Positions 1 through 8,109 are shown, numbered from the stretch's first letter. The stretch is DNA of 25,064 bases from an uncultured Oscillospiraceae bacterium (GCA_910578755.1 CAJTSZ010000018.1:1-25064), one strand, 5' to 3'. The notes: generated from the letters alone by a model not told the origin. Program-made: numbers and translations.

Positions 1-94
1 ATTGGGGCTATACCGCCTAATCTGAAATTACTTCCCTCTAACCGTAAACATTTGGTAATAATGGGTTTTCCGATTTGTCCTTATTATACCGTAA

Positions 95-271
95 GGGCAT
101 AGTTGTGCCTCGTTACTTTTGGCAAATGGTGTTCCCATGAAGCAAATTCAGGAATGGCTTGGTCACAGTGACTTTTCAACTACGGCAAACATTTACGCAC
201 ATTTGGATTACAGCTCAAAGCTGACTTCGGCTGACGCAATGCTGGGTGGCTTGGGGCTTGCTCCGAACTGA
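95..271 (+). pseudogene. Tyrosine recombinase/integrase, 3' remnant
   Basis: The open frame ends in a typical phage/ICE integrase C-terminus: residues read GVPMKQIQEWLGHSDFSTTA, then IYAHLDY. In this family WLGHS holds the last catalytic His and IYAHLDY holds the Tyr nucleophile. The frame is closed by TAA at 92-94. Upstream sequence to position 1 carries stops and no recognisable catalytic domain, so only about 58 codons of a normal 350-400 aa enzyme remain in frame. An internal ATG at 137 could start a 44-aa peptide, but this would be non-functional alone. The gene ends 46 bp from the 3' end of tRNA-Ser and points at it, the usual arrangement for elements integrated at tRNA 3' ends. The remnant could also be the true end of a gene frameshifted just left of the window. 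Confidence 0.78.
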
Positions 272-308
272 AAAAGAAAAACCAGCAGCCGGAAAAACCG
301 ACTACTGG
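271..308 (-). terminator. Intrinsic terminator of tRNA-Ser
   Basis: Read on the minus strand, an 11-bp stem (298-308 with 282-292, two G-U pairs) closes a loop of five U and is followed by a T-rich tract (TTTTTCTTTTT) at 271-281. It lies immediately downstream of the tRNA 3' end and abuts the stop codon of the convergent integrase remnant. Confidence 0.85.
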
Positions 309-317
309 CGTGGTTTC

Positions 318-409
318 TGGCGGAGACGGTGGGATTCGAACCCACGTGGTGCTCATCGCACCAAAACGATTTCGAGTCGTTCTCGTTATGACCGCTTCGA
401 TACGTCTCC
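318..409 (-). tRNA. tRNA-Ser (anticodon CGA)
   Basis: Read on the minus strand, the acceptor stem GGAGACG pairs with CGTCTCC, followed by discriminator G and an encoded CCA (318-320). The anticodon stem is AACGA/TCGTT with loop CTCGAAA, giving anticodon CGA, which reads UCG. A long variable arm (GGTGC/GCACC) marks a class II serine tRNA. The T-arm is GTGGG-TTCGAAT-CCCAC. All arms are intact over 92 nt, so the gene appears functional despite the integrase remnant beside its 3' end. Confidence 0.96.
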
Positions 410-434
410 AAGTTTTTATTTCAATATGCTTTTT

Positions 435-463
435 ATTATATCAAACTTGCCCTTATTTGGCAA
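435..463 (-). promoter_or_regulatory. Sigma-A-type promoter of tRNA-Ser
   Basis: On the minus strand, TTGCCA (-35, 458-463), a 17-bp spacer and a consensus TATAAT (-10, 435-440) sit about 20-25 bp upstream of the tRNA 5' end at 409. Position and match to consensus are both strong. Confidence 0.85.
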
Positions 464-850
464 TAGCCCTTTTTATGAGTCCCTTTTTGGGAAAGCGCTG
501 CCAAACCACACCTTGAAAGGAATTGATTATTGGAACGAATTAGAAGAAGATAGCAGCTGTATGGAGCAAGCATTTTCCATATTTATAAATAACATTGAAT
601 TAGATAATGGGAGAAATGTTTTAATTCTAAATATTGTGAAAAAAGGGCCGCAGAATATATCAGAAAATATTTTTAGCCAAACCATTTGAGAACTGGGAAT
701 TAGAACTGCACCCAGTAAACCAATAAAAATAAAATTGATTGTGCCGCTTATACTGTACATTTTAGTGAACAGCTTTCAGCAATGTCTGCCTGAAAGGGCG
801 CTTTTTAACGTCACCATACAAAAGGCAGATAAAAATTCACATTATTCCCC
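464..850. other. AT-rich intergenic stretch with no supported gene
   Basis: This stretch is visibly more AT-rich than the genes around it. A plus-strand frame ending at 689 could encode a 42-aa peptide from ATG 561, but it has no clear ribosome binding site and no recognised motif. A minus-strand frame (527-760) overlaps it. A weak hairpin, CTTTCAG (773-779) with CTGAAAG (790-796), is followed by GGGCGCTTTTT and could be a plus-strand terminator of a lost gene. It may be leftover element DNA. Confidence 0.4.
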
Positions 851-878
851 TTGTTACAAAGAAATAAAATGGTATAAT
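851..878 (+). promoter_or_regulatory. Promoter of the zinc-ribbon protein gene
   Basis: TTGTTA (851-856) and a consensus TATAAT (873-878) are separated by 16 bp. They lie about 70 bp upstream of the ATG at 951, with no other gene between. Confidence 0.75.
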
Positions 879-950
879 TGCTTGTAGAGTTTTGTGGATA
901 AAGCGATATGCTTGCTTATTTAAAAATCAAGAAAGGTGTTGTACCGTTTT

Positions 951-3044
951 ATGAACTGTAAATATTGCGCCGCCCCCATTCCTGAGGGAGAGCACCTCTG
1001 CCCTGCCTGCGGCAAAAGCCAGCTTTTGGAGGAAGCCCTTTCCCCTATGGAAGAAACCCCTACCGAAGAGGTTGACGGCGAGGACATAATCCCCGATGCC
1101 GCCCCTACTTTGGAAGAAGGCCCTGCCTTGGCTGCTTTGGATGAAAATGGAGAAAAAGCTGCATTGGAAAGTGATTTCATAGAGGAAGTTACTGTAGAAG
1201 AGATTGTAGCAGAATCCATTATAGAGGTGGAGAAAACAAATTTGGAAAAAAACTCCGAAGTTTTCCAGGGTACAAAAGAAGAAGATACTGCTCCAGCCAG
1301 CCAGGAGAAGGAGCCCCAACGCAAGGGGAAAAAGGCCCTGTGGGCCGCTGTAGCCGTTATTATTATTGCTGCCTTGGCCGCCGGCGCCTACTTCCTTACA
1401 AAAGGTGCGCCGGGTGAAGCCGCCGTTCCCGGAGAAAACCGCACCCGCACTATGGTTTCTTACAGCACCGGCCGGGAGTTAAAAACTACTGTAGGCAGCC
1501 AGCAGCAGCCGGTTTCTTTTTTTATTAACGACGCTTACACGCTTTCCAACTACAGCTCCATTGAGCAGCTTATGGAGCAAAGCCCCATTTATATTGGCTA
1601 TCAAAACTATGCAGAGCTGGAAAACGAAGTGGTCTATGTGGATACGGTAATTCAGTCCGCAAACAGTACTGCAGGGCAAGCCGCTTCCCATGGGCTGTAC
1701 TCTATAGCTCACGGCGGCCAGCCTGCTCTTTTGGACAGCAACATCCAATCCATACAAGCCAGCGGCAAAGATTTTGTATACTACAACAAAGTGGAGGATA
1801 ATCAAATCATCCAATACCGCTATGCCAACGGGGAAATTAACAATGTAAACCAGGAGCTTGGAGTGGACCATGCCGTAATCACCACCTGTTCCCAGGACGG
1901 CAAGGTGTTTGGTTTCCGTGGCGCTAAAAACAGCGGCGATGGAACCATGGCCTCTGTTAACGGTTACATGGCAGACGGCGCCGTTCATTTTCTGGAGCCT
2001 ACTGCCGCTGTTTACTATGTTTCCCAGGACGGCGGGATGATTTACATTACGGATACCGCCAAAAGCCCCGCCCCCTCCCTTTCCTACGTTTCCGATATTG
2101 CCAGCGGTACTTTGGAAGAAATTTCCCCTTACATTACAGAATTTATTTTTTATGAGGACACCGGTTCCGTAGCTTATATTGGCGGCCGTGAAATTGGCGA
2201 AAATGAAATTAACCCCAGCTGCAATTTGGGCTACTTTGACGCCTCCTCCAAAACCCACCATATTATTACCCAGGATGCTGTTGCCCTGGTGGAAGCCGAC
2301 GCCAAAAGCTACGCCTGGCTCAACGAAAACACAAAGGAAATGTTTGTTACAGAGCTTTCCCAAAAAATTTCTGTACCAAGCGCCGCCAAGGCAGGGCAGT
2401 TCCACTATATTAACGCTGCTGGTGATTTTATGGCCGCAGATATAGAGGGGAATACCTTTACTATTGCCACCGGCTTTTATTCCCCGGAGGGATATACCTT
2501 GTCTGTGGATTTATATTACCCTTCCTACCAAAATGGCGCCTTTTTATGGAACAACGGCGACACGGTTTACAAATACACTGCCGGTTCCATGGCAGCCCCC
2601 CAAACCATTACTTTGGATTCCCCCCTTTCGGAAAAGCTTTCCGGCGCTTTGCAGGTGGGGTACTTTATGGATGGCAGCGGCAATTTAATAGAACAGACAG
2701 AAAACACTTTAGTAAAAAAGTCCTTTGAAAACAGCGATGTTTTGAGCATATACGACAGCCCCAGCGCCTTTATTATTGTGGGTCTGAACCCTACTGGGGA
2801 TAGTATTTATTTCATCAGCGGGGACAGTACCTTATATGAAAAATCCCTCAAGGATACTTCCAACCCCAAGCCGGTTGCTTCCCAGGTACACTCCGCCGTT
2901 GCAGTAGCGGACGGGCTGTATGTTCTGCGGGAATTTGGCATCAACGGCTCCGGTGGGCGTTTAGAGTTCCAGGGCTGGGGGAAAAAAGGATTTTCCTTAG
3001 TGGAAAACAATGTGGTTTCCTTAACTGACGTTGTTGTAGGTTAG
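951..3044 (+). CDS. Zinc-ribbon, single-TM protein with large extracytoplasmic domain
   Basis: The 697-aa product starts with a four-cysteine zinc ribbon (Cys3, Cys6, Cys17, Cys20: MNCKYC ... CPAC). An acidic Glu-rich linker follows (about residues 25-115), then a basic QRKGKK stretch and one hydrophobic segment (about 128-150). The roughly 545-residue remainder has short repeating beta-type units rich in Tyr, Gly and Asp, reminiscent of a beta-propeller. Topology is inferred as ribbon inside and large domain outside. Many Firmicutes membrane proteins have this N-terminal zinc-ribbon plus TM layout; the ligand is unknown. The ATG at 951 was chosen because it places the ribbon at the N-terminus, as is usual. 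An in-frame GTG at 936 is an alternative, and the AGAAAGG upstream is spaced awkwardly for either. The gene appears monocistronic, with its own promoter and terminator. Confidence 0.9.
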   Translation: MNCKYCAAPIPEGEHLCPACGKSQLLEEALSPMEETPTEEVDGEDIIPDAAPTLEEGPALAALDENGEKAALESDFIEEVTVEEIVAESIIEVEKTNLEKNSEVFQGTKEEDTAPASQEKEPQRKGKKALWAAVAVIIIAALAAGAYFLTKGAPGEAAVPGENRTRTMVSYSTGRELKTTVGSQQQPVSFFINDAYTLSNYSSIEQLMEQSPIYIGYQNYAELENEVVYVDTVIQSANSTAGQAASHGLYSIAHGGQPALLDSNIQSIQASGKDFVYYNKVEDNQIIQYRYANGEINNVNQELGVDHAVITTCSQDGKVFGFRGAKNSGDGTMASVNGYMADGAVHFLEPTAAVYYVSQDGGMIYITDTAKSPAPSLSYVSDIASGTLEEISPYITEFIFYEDTGSVAYIGGREIGENEINPSCNLGYFDASSKTHHIITQDAVALVEADAKSYAWLNENTKEMFVTELSQKISVPSAAKAGQFHYINAAGDFMAADIEGNTFTIATGFYSPEGYTLSVDLYYPSYQNGAFLWNNGDTVYKYTAGSMAAPQTITLDSPLSEKLSGALQVGYFMDGSGNLIEQTENTLVKKSFENSDVLSIYDSPSAFIIVGLNPTGDSIYFISGDSTLYEKSLKDTSNPKPVASQVHSAVAVADGLYVLREFGINGSGGRLEFQGWGKKGFSLVENNVVSLTDVVVG

Positions 3045-3067
3045 TTTCAGCTTTTTGTATTTTTTAA

Positions 3068-3115
3068 CCCCCTGTTTTCCAGCTTTTACTGCTGGAAAAC
3101 AGGGGGTTTGTTTTT
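3068..3115 (+). terminator. Strong intrinsic terminator
   Basis: A perfect 16-bp stem (3068-3083 with 3091-3106) with a 7-nt loop is followed by TTTGTTTTT. It sits 23 bp after the stop of the zinc-ribbon gene. Confidence 0.92.
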
Positions 3116-3158
3116 GGCCTGAAACCGCCCGCCGCGCCCTTTTGCCAAACTTGATAAT

Positions 3159-3189
3159 CCCCCCTATCCACAAACTGTGGATAGGGGGG
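3159..3189 (-). terminator. Hairpin downstream of the MCP gene
   Basis: A perfect 14-bp stem (3159-3172 with 3176-3189) with a 3-nt loop lies 15 bp past the MCP stop on the minus strand. The downstream flank on that strand (ATTATC) has only a poor T-tract, so it may be a weak terminator or a 3'-end protective hairpin. Confidence 0.6.
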
Positions 3190-3204
3190 TTCCGTTAAAC
3201 TGCA

Positions 3205-5178
3205 TTAAATCCCTGCAAGGGTAAACTGGTCTACCAGTTCCTTCAGTCCGGTTGCTTCTGCTGAAAGCTGCTGGCTGGCAGCAGCGCTTTGCTCCGATGT
3301 AGCGCTGTTGGTTTGTATCACAGAGGAAATTTGGCCAATGCCTTCTGTTACCTGGGCAAGGGCAAGGGTTTGGCTTTCTATAGCCCCTACCATAATGTCC
3401 ATTTGGGCGGTTACATTACCCGCCAAAACGCTGGTTCTCTCCAAAGACCCTGTTACCTTGGATACTGCCCGGTTTCCTTCTGCGGCTGCCGCAATGGAGT
3501 GTTCAATCAGCTCCTTAGTTGCTTTTGCAGCTTCATCCGATTTCGACGCCAAATTGCGTACCTCGCTGGCAACCACTGCAAAGCCCTTGCCGGAAACACC
3601 CGCGCGGGCAGCCTCAACAGCGGCGTTCAAGGCCAAAATATTCGTTTGGAATGCAATATTTTCAATGGTAGCAATAATAACAGAAATCTCCTCCGAGGAC
3701 TTGGAAATCTTCTGCATTGCCTTGTTCAGCTCGCCCACCTGCTCCACGCTGGCATTAAGCTGCGCGCCGGCCTGCTCTACAAAATGGCCCGCCTGCTCCA
3801 CAACTGAAGAGGTTTTCTTTGCACTGTTGGAAATTTCGTTGATGGTGGCAACCAGCTCCTCTACCGAGCTTGCCTGCGTCATAGAGCCCTGGCTCAGCAG
3901 CTGGGCCCCACTGGAAACCTGGCTGCTGGCGGCAGAAACCTGGCCAGCTGCTGAATTGATTTGGCTTATAATGGTGCTCAGTTCCACTTTCAGGTTCCGC
4001 ATAGACCCTAAAATCCCCTGGAAACTGCCCACATAAGCATCCCGGTGGGTTGACTGTATATTGAAATTCTTTCCAGCCATTTCGGTGAGCAAATAGCTAA
4101 TATCGTTAATAATTGTGTTCAGGCCGAACACCAATTCCGCTGTGGATTTGGTCAGTTCCGCCGTTTCATCCCGTCCCCGGCTCTGCGGCACTGGAGATTT
4201 CAAATCTCCCTCCGCCAAAAGCTTCATCCGCTTTGCACAGGCCTGCATTGGCTCGCTGATATTATTGGACAGCTTCAACGCCACAAAAACCGATGCCAAA
4301 ATGGAAATAATCATTACCGCAACATTCACAAACATACCAAAGTATGTATTGGCCAAATAATCTTTTTTCATTGCGGTAACAGCCACGCTCCAGCCATCCG
4401 TACTGCCTACCGGAGCATAAGCCGCAAAACGGGGGCCGTCAGTATCCTGGAAACTGCCAAAGTCCTGGCCACCCTGCCTCATGCCCTGGTGAATCTGCGC
4501 CAGTTCTTTTAGGGATGCATTGCTTTGTGCTTCCCGTTCTATATTTTGTGTAGTAATGGTTTCCAGGGTTGTGTCAGCAATGGTATCGCCGGCTTTATTG
4601 ATCATATAAGCATGGCTGCTCTTGCTGATTTGGATAGAGGAAACAATATCGTTCAAAAAGGTTTCTTGCGGTACAAAATATACCACGCCTACAATATTGG
4701 CGTTTTGGTTCCCATCGGCATAAAGCGGCGCCGCTACCATAATAGAAAGCTCACCGGTCACCTTACTTACCAGTGGTTCAGACACATACACATTTCCCTT
4801 CATGGCCTGCTGTACATATTCCCGGCCGGAATAATCATTCCCGTCAAAAATGCTGATTCCTTTTGCATCAACAATATTCCCCCGCTGGAACCCGTGCATC
4901 TTCACTCGTTCATCTATAATGGCCCGTTTTTCCTCAACAGGCACCTCCTTGTCAGACAGTTGAGGAATACAGCCCGTATCCATTGCAACGTTCCGGTATG
5001 CGTTTAACTCCTGCTCAATACGTTCCGCAGCCAAAACGGCTGTTTGGCTCATCATTTGGCCCACAGTGGCCAGGGTACTTTGGTAATTAAGCACCATACT
5101 GGAAATACCCACTGCAAGCAAGGCAACTAGGACCGTTGTAATTAGGCATACCGTAATTTTTTTCCGAATACTATTCAT
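3205..5178 (-). CDS. Methyl-accepting chemotaxis protein
   Basis: This 657-aa transmembrane chemoreceptor would relay ligand binding to CheA/CheW. An N-terminal TM follows MNSIRKKITVCL (about residues 8-30). The periplasmic-type sensor region (about 31-280) looks Cache-like, with segments such as KGNVYVSEPLV and VAAPLYADG. A second TM (about 288-308) is followed by a HAMP region and a long helical signalling domain. The domain's tip carries the family hallmark IAFQTNILALNAAVEAARAG, then GFAVVASEVRNLA. There is no C-terminal CheR-tethering pentapeptide. The ATG at 5178 was chosen because GGGGGAG lies 9 bp upstream and the hydrophobic segment follows directly; a GTG at 5298 would add 40 polar residues. 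It is divergent from the FIST_C gene. The ligand is unknown, though Cache domains often bind small organic molecules. Confidence 0.95.
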   Translation of the reverse strand: MNSIRKKITVCLITTVLVALLAVGISSMVLNYQSTLATVGQMMSQTAVLAAERIEQELNAYRNVAMDTGCIPQLSDKEVPVEEKRAIIDERVKMHGFQRGNIVDAKGISIFDGNDYSGREYVQQAMKGNVYVSEPLVSKVTGELSIMVAAPLYADGNQNANIVGVVYFVPQETFLNDIVSSIQISKSSHAYMINKAGDTIADTTLETITTQNIEREAQSNASLKELAQIHQGMRQGGQDFGSFQDTDGPRFAAYAPVGSTDGWSVAVTAMKKDYLANTYFGMFVNVAVMIISILASVFVALKLSNNISEPMQACAKRMKLLAEGDLKSPVPQSRGRDETAELTKSTAELVFGLNTIINDISYLLTEMAGKNFNIQSTHRDAYVGSFQGILGSMRNLKVELSTIISQINSAAGQVSAASSQVSSGAQLLSQGSMTQASSVEELVATINEISNSAKKTSSVVEQAGHFVEQAGAQLNASVEQVGELNKAMQKISKSSEEISVIIATIENIAFQTNILALNAAVEAARAGVSGKGFAVVASEVRNLASKSDEAAKATKELIEHSIAAAAEGNRAVSKVTGSLERTSVLAGNVTAQMDIMVGAIESQTLALAQVTEGIGQISSVIQTNSATSEQSAAASQQLSAEATGLKELVDQFTLAGI

Positions 5179-5464
5179 CTCAAAAAACTCCCCCGTTTTA
5201 TGTAAGATTATACTTTCGAACCGGATAAACTTATTTTGCCTCATCCCCTTACTACCATTGTTAGAGCCGCTTGGTAGTTCATTTGTTACAAATTTCACCT
5301 GCAGATTTTTACTCTATAATCTGAAAAAACGCAGACAGATTGAAAATCTCGTTGTAAAACGGGTACAGCAAACTGCTGACATGCTTTTATTCCTCATTAC
5401 CCATGTCAGCCGATAACTAATTCCCCTTTATCTTTTTCATCCTATAACAGCGCTTAATAACCTT
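5179..5464 (-). other. Long 5' leader of the MCP gene
   Basis: The promoter at 5465-5494 implies an untranslated leader of roughly 280 nt. It contains a perfect 9-bp hairpin, GCTGACATG with CATGTCAGC (5376-5411 area), with an 18-nt loop. No match to a c-di-GMP or other riboswitch class that I know was recognised. A second, closer promoter (for example TATAAT near 5206) cannot be excluded and would shorten the leader. Confidence 0.45.
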
Positions 5465-5494
5465 ATTATAGAGTGTTGGGCCCCAAATTGTCAA
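5465..5494 (-). promoter_or_regulatory. Promoter of the MCP gene
   Basis: On the minus strand a perfect TTGACA (5489-5494) and a perfect TATAAT (5465-5470) are separated by 18 bp. The match to sigma-A consensus is complete apart from the slightly long spacer. It does not resemble a flagellar sigma-D promoter. Confidence 0.85.
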
Positions 5495-5672
5495 TAATTA
5501 GAACGGCCGCGGCGTCCCCCTCTTAAAACCAACATATCCAGTTAAAGTTTACAGGTCATCACCTGCTAATTTATGAAAAAATAATTGCTAACATCATCCA
5601 TATGTGATAATACAAAAGAAAGATTTTTATTTGTATCCAAAAACTTTACTTTTGAGAAAGAAGGTGAATTTA

Positions 5673-6128
5673 TTGGCAGGACAAATCCACAAAATCATTC
5701 AGGAAATCATCACACAAAAGTCCAAAGGGAATGTTGTTATTGCAAACTCCATACAAACAAAAATGTATTTGAAAGGAATTGCTGGCGTTGTAGCAGATAC
5801 CGAAATTTTTGTCCGCACCTTCAACCAAATTCAGGACGGCGGCATCACACTTCACTGCGGCCTGCCCGAAGGCACAGAAATTAACGTTCTGGAAATTGGA
5901 AATATTGTAGACGACACCAAAAAAGCACTGGATGAAACAATTTCCTATGAGCCAGCCGGTGTTATCAATTTCAACTGCCTCTATCGTACATTGGAAATCC
6001 TCAACGAAAACCAGGTAGAGCCCTACTGCGCTTTGTTTGGCCGGTACCCCAGCATTGGGTTCTCCACCAACGGCGAGGCATTTTTAGGCCACATCAACGA
6101 AACTTCAACCATTTTGGTAATTAAATAA
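5673..6128 (+). CDS. Stand-alone FIST C-domain protein
   Basis: The 151-aa product resembles only the C-terminal half of FIST sensory proteins. Near its end it has EPYCALFGRYPSIGFSTNGE, then a GHINETST-type motif and a hydrophobic C-terminus, as in FIST_C. FIST_N (about 200 residues) is missing, and the 170 bp upstream show no trace of it. FIST domains are proposed small-ligand (possibly amino-acid) sensors found with chemoreceptors, histidine kinases and GGDEF proteins. This gene is divergent from an MCP. The TTG start at 5673 is chosen because AGAAGG lies 8 bp upstream and translation then begins MAGQIHKIIQ; an ATG at 5604 lacks such a site. It could be a minimal sensor or a 5'-truncated relic. 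The intact RBS, clean frame and own terminator favour a real gene. Confidence 0.8.
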   Translation: MAGQIHKIIQEIITQKSKGNVVIANSIQTKMYLKGIAGVVADTEIFVRTFNQIQDGGITLHCGLPEGTEINVLEIGNIVDDTKKALDETISYEPAGVINFNCLYRTLEILNENQVEPYCALFGRYPSIGFSTNGEAFLGHINETSTILVIK

Positions 6129-6145
6129 AGCCTGCCGGCTTGAAA

Positions 6146-6179
6146 GACAGTGCAGCACAAATGCACTGTCTCTTTTTTT
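6146..6179 (+). terminator. Intrinsic terminator of the FIST_C gene
   Basis: A perfect 9-bp stem GACAGTGCA/TGCACTGTC (6146-6154, 6162-6170) with a 7-nt loop is followed by TCTTTTTTT. It lies 17 bp after the stop codon. Confidence 0.92.
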
Positions 6180-6227
6180 AAAATGATATTTTGCCAAACC
6201 ATGCACCAAGCAAAAAGCAGGAAATAA

Positions 6228-6272
6228 TAAGAGGAAGAAGCATCCAAGCCTTAAAGGCTGGGTGTTTCTTCC
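6228..6272 (-). terminator. Terminator of the hemW operon
   Basis: On the minus strand, just past the hemW stop, GGAAGAA (6266-6272) pairs with TTCTTCC (6233-6239). An inner CAGCCT/AGGCT-rich stem continues it, and the downstream flank is TCTTATTATTT. The stem is imperfect but long. Confidence 0.65.
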
Positions 6273-6274
6273 TT

Positions 6275-7396
6275 TTATTCATCATAGCTGCGCAGCAGCC
6301 GCCAAATAACGCTGTTGGAAAGAAGGAACCCTTGGGGTGTAAGGGAAATTCCCGTTTCCCCACAACGCACCAAACCATGGTCTGCCAAAAGCTTGGCCTC
6401 CCGTTGCAAGGGGCCAAGGGAAAGGCCGGGGTAGCGGGTTTTGGCTTCTGCATAATCCAGGCCTGCAACAAGGCGCAGGCGCAGCATGGCGTACTCAAAA
6501 AAATCTCCCCCAAAGCTTTCCTGCTGCCAAAGGGACCATGGGTTTTGGGCGGCGGAAAAGCTGGGCAAATCCCGCGGGAAAAACATACGCCGCCCGCCTA
6601 AAAAGGAGTGGGCCGCCGGGCCAATCCCCAAATATTCCTGGCTGTTCCAATATTTTAGGTTGTGGCGGCTTTCCCTGTTTGGGCGGGCAAAGTTGGAAAT
6701 TTCATATTGGGCAAAGCCTTGCTGCTCCATAGCTTTTACCGTGTGCAGGTACAGGGCGGCGGAAAGCTCTTCCCCTGGGCAAAGGGTTTCCATATGCTTC
6801 TGTGCAAAGGGGGTGCCCTCCTCTATTTTTAGCAGATAGGCGGAAATGTGCTGCACACAATGGCCGAATATTTCCAGGAACCGATCTATGGAAGAAAGGG
6901 TTTGCCCCGGCGTACCCAGCATTAAATCCACAGAAATGTTGGAAAAACCGGCCCTATGGCACATGGCAACGCTTTCCTGCGCCTGGGCAAGGCTGTGGCG
7001 GCGGCCCAGGGCCAAAAGCTGGCTTTCTTCCGCCGCCTGTACCCCCATAGATACTCGGTTAAACCCCAAACGGCGCAGCTGCTGCAAATGGTCAAGGGTC
7101 ATAGCGGCGGGGTTTGCTTCCAGGGTAATTTCACAGTCTAAGGAAAGGGGGAAATTTTGCTGAACTGCCCCAAGGATGGGGCCCAAACCTTCCGGCCCCA
7201 AAAGGACAGGGGTGCCGCCGCCAAAGTACAGGGAGTTTACCGGCTGGCCGCGGCGGGGGGCCAGGCTAAGGGCCCGGCACAGTGCCTTTATATAAGCATC
7301 TGCTTGTTTTTGGGTAAAGGTGAGAGAGTAAAAATCGCAGTAGGGGCATTTGGAAAGGCAGAACGGTATGTGGATATAAAGGCCAAGGGGCTCCAT
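6275..7396 (-). CDS. hemW: Radical SAM protein HemW (HemN-like)
   Basis: The 373-aa protein begins MEPLGLYIHIPFC and carries the radical-SAM cluster motif C-x3-C-x2-C (CLSKCPYC) followed by DF, then YFGGGTP (the GGGTP SAM-binding motif), GVQAAEE and a conserved DLMLGTPGQT. This is the HemW subgroup, long mis-annotated as oxygen-independent coproporphyrinogen III oxidase; HemW is described as a heme chaperone. Length fits HemW (about 370-380) and is shorter than true HemN (about 450). AAAGGAG lies 9 bp before the ATG. It is 47 bp downstream of the metallophosphoesterase gene on the same strand and probably co-transcribed with it. Confidence 0.93.
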   Translation of the reverse strand: MEPLGLYIHIPFCLSKCPYCDFYSLTFTQKQADAYIKALCRALSLAPRRGQPVNSLYFGGGTPVLLGPEGLGPILGAVQQNFPLSLDCEITLEANPAAMTLDHLQQLRRLGFNRVSMGVQAAEESQLLALGRRHSLAQAQESVAMCHRAGFSNISVDLMLGTPGQTLSSIDRFLEIFGHCVQHISAYLLKIEEGTPFAQKHMETLCPGEELSAALYLHTVKAMEQQGFAQYEISNFARPNRESRHNLKYWNSQEYLGIGPAAHSFLGGRRMFFPRDLPSFSAAQNPWSLWQQESFGGDFFEYAMLRLRLVAGLDYAEAKTRYPGLSLGPLQREAKLLADHGLVRCGETGISLTPQGFLLSNSVIWRLLRSYDE

Positions 7397-7443
7397 GGGA
7401 AAGTTCTCCTTTCAGCAATTTAATAGACAGGCAAAACAGGAAG

Positions 7444-8109
7444 TTATTTTATTCCCTCCACATTTTGGAACAACCCGCAGTAATAAGGCGGTATTTTTGT
7501 ATCCTTGTGGTAGCAGCCAAAATACCACTGCTTTATGGACAGCTTGGGGGTAATTTCATCAAAAAATGCGGTGAGGTGGTTGATATGGTCGCTTTCCATA
7601 GCAATAAAGCGCTGTATTTTGGAGGTACATTGGTGGGTAACAACATAATCCACCTGGTAGTTTACTGCCTGCAGGTTTTGGCGGGCCAGGTTCAGTTCCT
7701 CCTGGTTTGGCAGTTCCATTTGCCAAAATTCCTCCGGCATCTGCCGCTGGTCCATATCGCTGCTTTCACCGCCGCCAAAAGCAAAAAAGGTTTTGCCCTC
7801 TACAGAATAAATATTGCCCCTTTGCAGCATAAGCAGGTTCCCGCTAATGCGCCGCACCTGGCCGCCGCACCAATCCTCCAGGGGATAAGTGCGCAGCAGG
7901 GGTATATTATCGTGGCTGCCTTCCAAGAATAGAACATGGTATTTTAGCTTTCCAATTTTTTTCAGCCGCCGTTTTTCTTCCTTGGAATTGTTCCAAACAA
8001 AGCCAAAATCCCCACAGATAATAAGAGTATCCCCCTTTTTCAGCTTTTTCAGCTCCTTTGCGTGAAAACGCTCCCACTGGCCGTGGAAGTCCCCTGTCAC
8101 TGCTATCAT
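7444..8109 (-). CDS. Metallophosphoesterase (calcineurin-like)
   Basis: The 221-aa cytoplasmic protein shows the calcineurin-like motifs in order: D-x-H (GDFHG, residues 6-10), GDFGFVWN (the GDxxx motif), GSHDN (a Ser variant of GNHD), VVTHQ (metal-binding His), and GCYHKD near the C-terminus, where a Cys replaces the first His of the usual GHxH. The GDFGFVWN subtype is common in Clostridia and phages, and its substrate is unknown. The family hydrolyses phosphomono- or diesters with a two-metal centre. It is the first gene of a two-gene unit with hemW and has its own promoter upstream; no functional link with HemW is evident. Confidence 0.9.
   Translation of the reverse strand: MIAVTGDFHGQWERFHAKELKKLKKGDTLIICGDFGFVWNNSKEEKRRLKKIGKLKYHVLFLEGSHDNIPLLRTYPLEDWCGGQVRRISGNLLMLQRGNIYSVEGKTFFAFGGGESSDMDQRQMPEEFWQMELPNQEELNLARQNLQAVNYQVDYVVTHQCTSKIQRFIAMESDHINHLTAFFDEITPKLSIKQWYFGCYHKDTKIPPYYCGLFQNVEGIK

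Noticed and set aside
246..689. 147-codon plus-strand open frame across the tRNA-Ser region
   Set aside because: It runs antisense through a complete tRNA gene and its terminator, has no credible RBS and no recognised protein family.
1479..2405. 308-codon minus-strand open frame
   Set aside because: It is fully antisense to the zinc-ribbon gene, which has the promoter, motifs and terminator.
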